Below, piece by piece: positions 63,098 to 64,000 of a DNA stretch of 64,000 nucleotides. Positions within the stretch are counted from its first letter, which is position 1. The number at the start of each line of letters is the position of its first letter. The stretch lies in contig NZ_CP077769.1 in the NCBI RefSeq assembly GCF_020386615.1, positions 4,278,001-4,342,000 of the forward strand. Direction: 5' to 3'. Below the pieces are notes generated by a model. That model ran no database searches, was not told the DNA's origin, and worked only from the letters and a program-made list of their open reading frames with translations. The translations under genes and the position numbers were made by a program. The DNA comes from Chitinophaga pendula (lineage in GTDB: Bacteria; Bacteroidota; Bacteroidia; Chitinophagales; Chitinophagaceae).

Positions 63098-63502
63098 TTA
63101 TTGTTGTACGGCGTTGGGATCCATGTAAACGATCTCCCAGCGGTGTCCATCGAGGTCGTTGAAGGTACGGCTGTACATGAAGCCATAGTCGGTGGCCGGC
63201 TTGGGTTCTGTGGCGCCTGCGGCTACTGCTTTGTCTACCAGCTCTATCAGTTGTTCTTTGCTGTCTGCGGAGAGGGCGAGGATCACTTCATTTACTTTGG
63301 AGGTGTCGGCGACCTCTTGGTTGCTGAAGGATTTAAAGTATTCTTCTGTGAGCAGCATGGCGAAGATGGTATCGGAGATGACGAGGCAGGCGGCTTTATC
63401 GTCGGTGAATTGCGGATTAAAGCTATATCCCAGTTGGGTGAAGAAGTCCTTTGATTGCTGGAGGTCTTTAACCGGGAGATTAACGAAGATCATTTTAGCC
63501 AT
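63098..63502 (-). CDS. VOC-family (glyoxalase-like) protein
   Basis: A 134-residue protein with two beta-alpha-beta-beta-beta units typical of the VOC superfamily: IFVNLPVKDLQQSKDFFTQLGYSF at the start and RTFNDLDGHRWEIVYMDP at the end with the metal-ligand Glu. Members include dioxygenases and resistance proteins. Substrate unknown. Single-gene unit followed by a hairpin terminator. Confidence 0.88.
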   Translation of the reverse strand: MAKMIFVNLPVKDLQQSKDFFTQLGYSFNPQFTDDKAACLVISDTIFAMLLTEEYFKSFSNQEVADTSKVNEVILALSADSKEQLIELVDKAVAAGATEPKPATDYGFMYSRTFNDLDGHRWEIVYMDPNAVQQ

Positions 63503-63555
63503 GATGTTGCGATTTAGGAAGTTAAGTTAATTCGTTTTTAATGTTGATGGTATTA

Positions 63556-63960
63556 CTATTTGTGTATCGGGATGAGTTTACGTACGGCGGGGTCGGTGAG
63601 GTACAAGGCGGCCCATGTGAGTATGCCCATGATGAGGCAGAAGTAGATGGGTTGGCCTGCGCGTATCATGACGGCGGTGGCGCCACCGAGGTATCCTGTG
63701 AGGAGGATGGCGCCGAGTACGGCGGTCCGAGGGATGATATACAGGATGGTGCTGACGAGGAGGGCGATGCCTATACCTTGTACGGCGTCGGCGGGCCAGC
63801 CCAGCTGTACGGAGCCTTCCATGGAAGGGGCGGCTTTTATGACTTTCATGATGGCATCGACGAGCATGAACAGGATGACGAGGATACCGATGATACGGCC
63901 GGTCCATAATGCCGCTTTTGACGGTGTCTGTATGGTGGGTGTGATGTGAACAGCTTCCAT
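63556..63960 (-). CDS. DoxX-like membrane protein
   Basis: A 134-residue protein with four predicted membrane helices and the DoxX_2-like pattern (IIGILVILFMLVDAIMKVIKA, QGIGIALLVSTILYIIPRTAVLGAILLTGYLGGA). I use the start MEAVHITPT at 63960. It lies 53 bp upstream of the VOC gene and may be co-transcribed with it. Confidence 0.8.
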   Translation of the reverse strand: MEAVHITPTIQTPSKAALWTGRIIGILVILFMLVDAIMKVIKAAPSMEGSVQLGWPADAVQGIGIALLVSTILYIIPRTAVLGAILLTGYLGGATAVMIRAGQPIYFCLIMGILTWAALYLTDPAVRKLIPIHK

Positions 63961-64000
63961 GATTATTATGTTTTGATTGATTTGATAATGCAAACGTAGT

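Overview
The window looks like a chromosome segment of a Bacteroidota bacterium, most likely a Chitinophagaceae member close to Chitinophaga. I infer this from the protein families present (UpxY-type NusG paralogue, many FtsX/MacB permeases, YHS-domain secreted proteins, AraC and HxlR regulators), from the near absence of Shine-Dalgarno sequences, and from the moderate GC content. No rRNA, tRNA, transposase or replication origin was seen.

Region 1 (34-15721, minus strand) is a compact, probably single-operon biosynthetic cluster for a ribosomally made, post-translationally modified peptide (RiPP). Transcription appears to start at a NusG/UpxY-like antiterminator gene. It then runs through three JmjC-type oxygenase paralogues, a UPF0489-family peptide arginase, a GT2 glycosyltransferase, an S41-like protease, a radical SAM/SPASM enzyme, a subtilisin-like protease, an FtsX/MacB-type permease, a carrier-protein-like small protein, a fourth JmjC oxygenase and an ABC exporter. 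It ends with a small 58-codon precursor gene (88-264) and a terminator. The precursor's C-terminal part holds an Arg-Arg-Pro-Arg-Gly-Cys stretch, which fits an arginase and hydroxylases acting on Arg-rich peptide. I consider this the best candidate for an undescribed system.

Region 2 (16120-20500) holds a probably broken hypothetical gene, a TetR regulator divergent from an alpha/beta hydrolase with two copies of the same near-palindrome between them, and an SDR oxidoreductase that shares a palindromic operator with an HxlR regulator 6.4 kb away. Region 3 (19838-25577, minus) is an eight-gene operon: thioredoxin, beta-barrel protein, two YHS proteins, DoxX, DinB, an unusual NRDE/ATP-grasp fusion and LysE. 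A truncated response-regulator remnant follows.

Region 4 (26500-38134) is a complete type I-B CRISPR-Cas locus (cas6-cas8b-cas7-cas5-cas3-cas4-cas1-cas2) followed by an array of 29 clear and 2 decayed 30-bp repeats. Repeat-like relics with a different consensus lie on both sides of the locus, and a terminator-like hairpin sits 17 bp before the first repeat.

Region 5 (38142-47700) contains an AraC regulator, an SDR, a RibD-type reductase, a stressosome-like module (RsbR, RsbS, RsbT, an RsbT-phosphatase fusion, hybrid-input histidine kinase, response regulator), a SnoaL protein, a hypothetical protein with a tandem repeat, and an internally deleted D-2-hydroxyacid dehydrogenase pseudogene. Region 6 (47782-51664) has a lipoprotein and a likely sulfur-redox group (diheme cytochrome c, DsrE protein, solute-binding protein).

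Region 7 (51798-60465) is a tripartite ABC efflux operon (adaptor, TolC, ATPase, two permeases) followed by an NtrC-type regulator and its kinase. Upstream are a sigma-54-like promoter and two matching palindromes. Region 8 (60452-63960) holds a small lipoprotein, a second short Gly-Gly-leader, six-Cys peptide gene with its own terminator, a vanadium-dependent haloperoxidase-like lipoprotein, a VOC protein and a DoxX-like protein.
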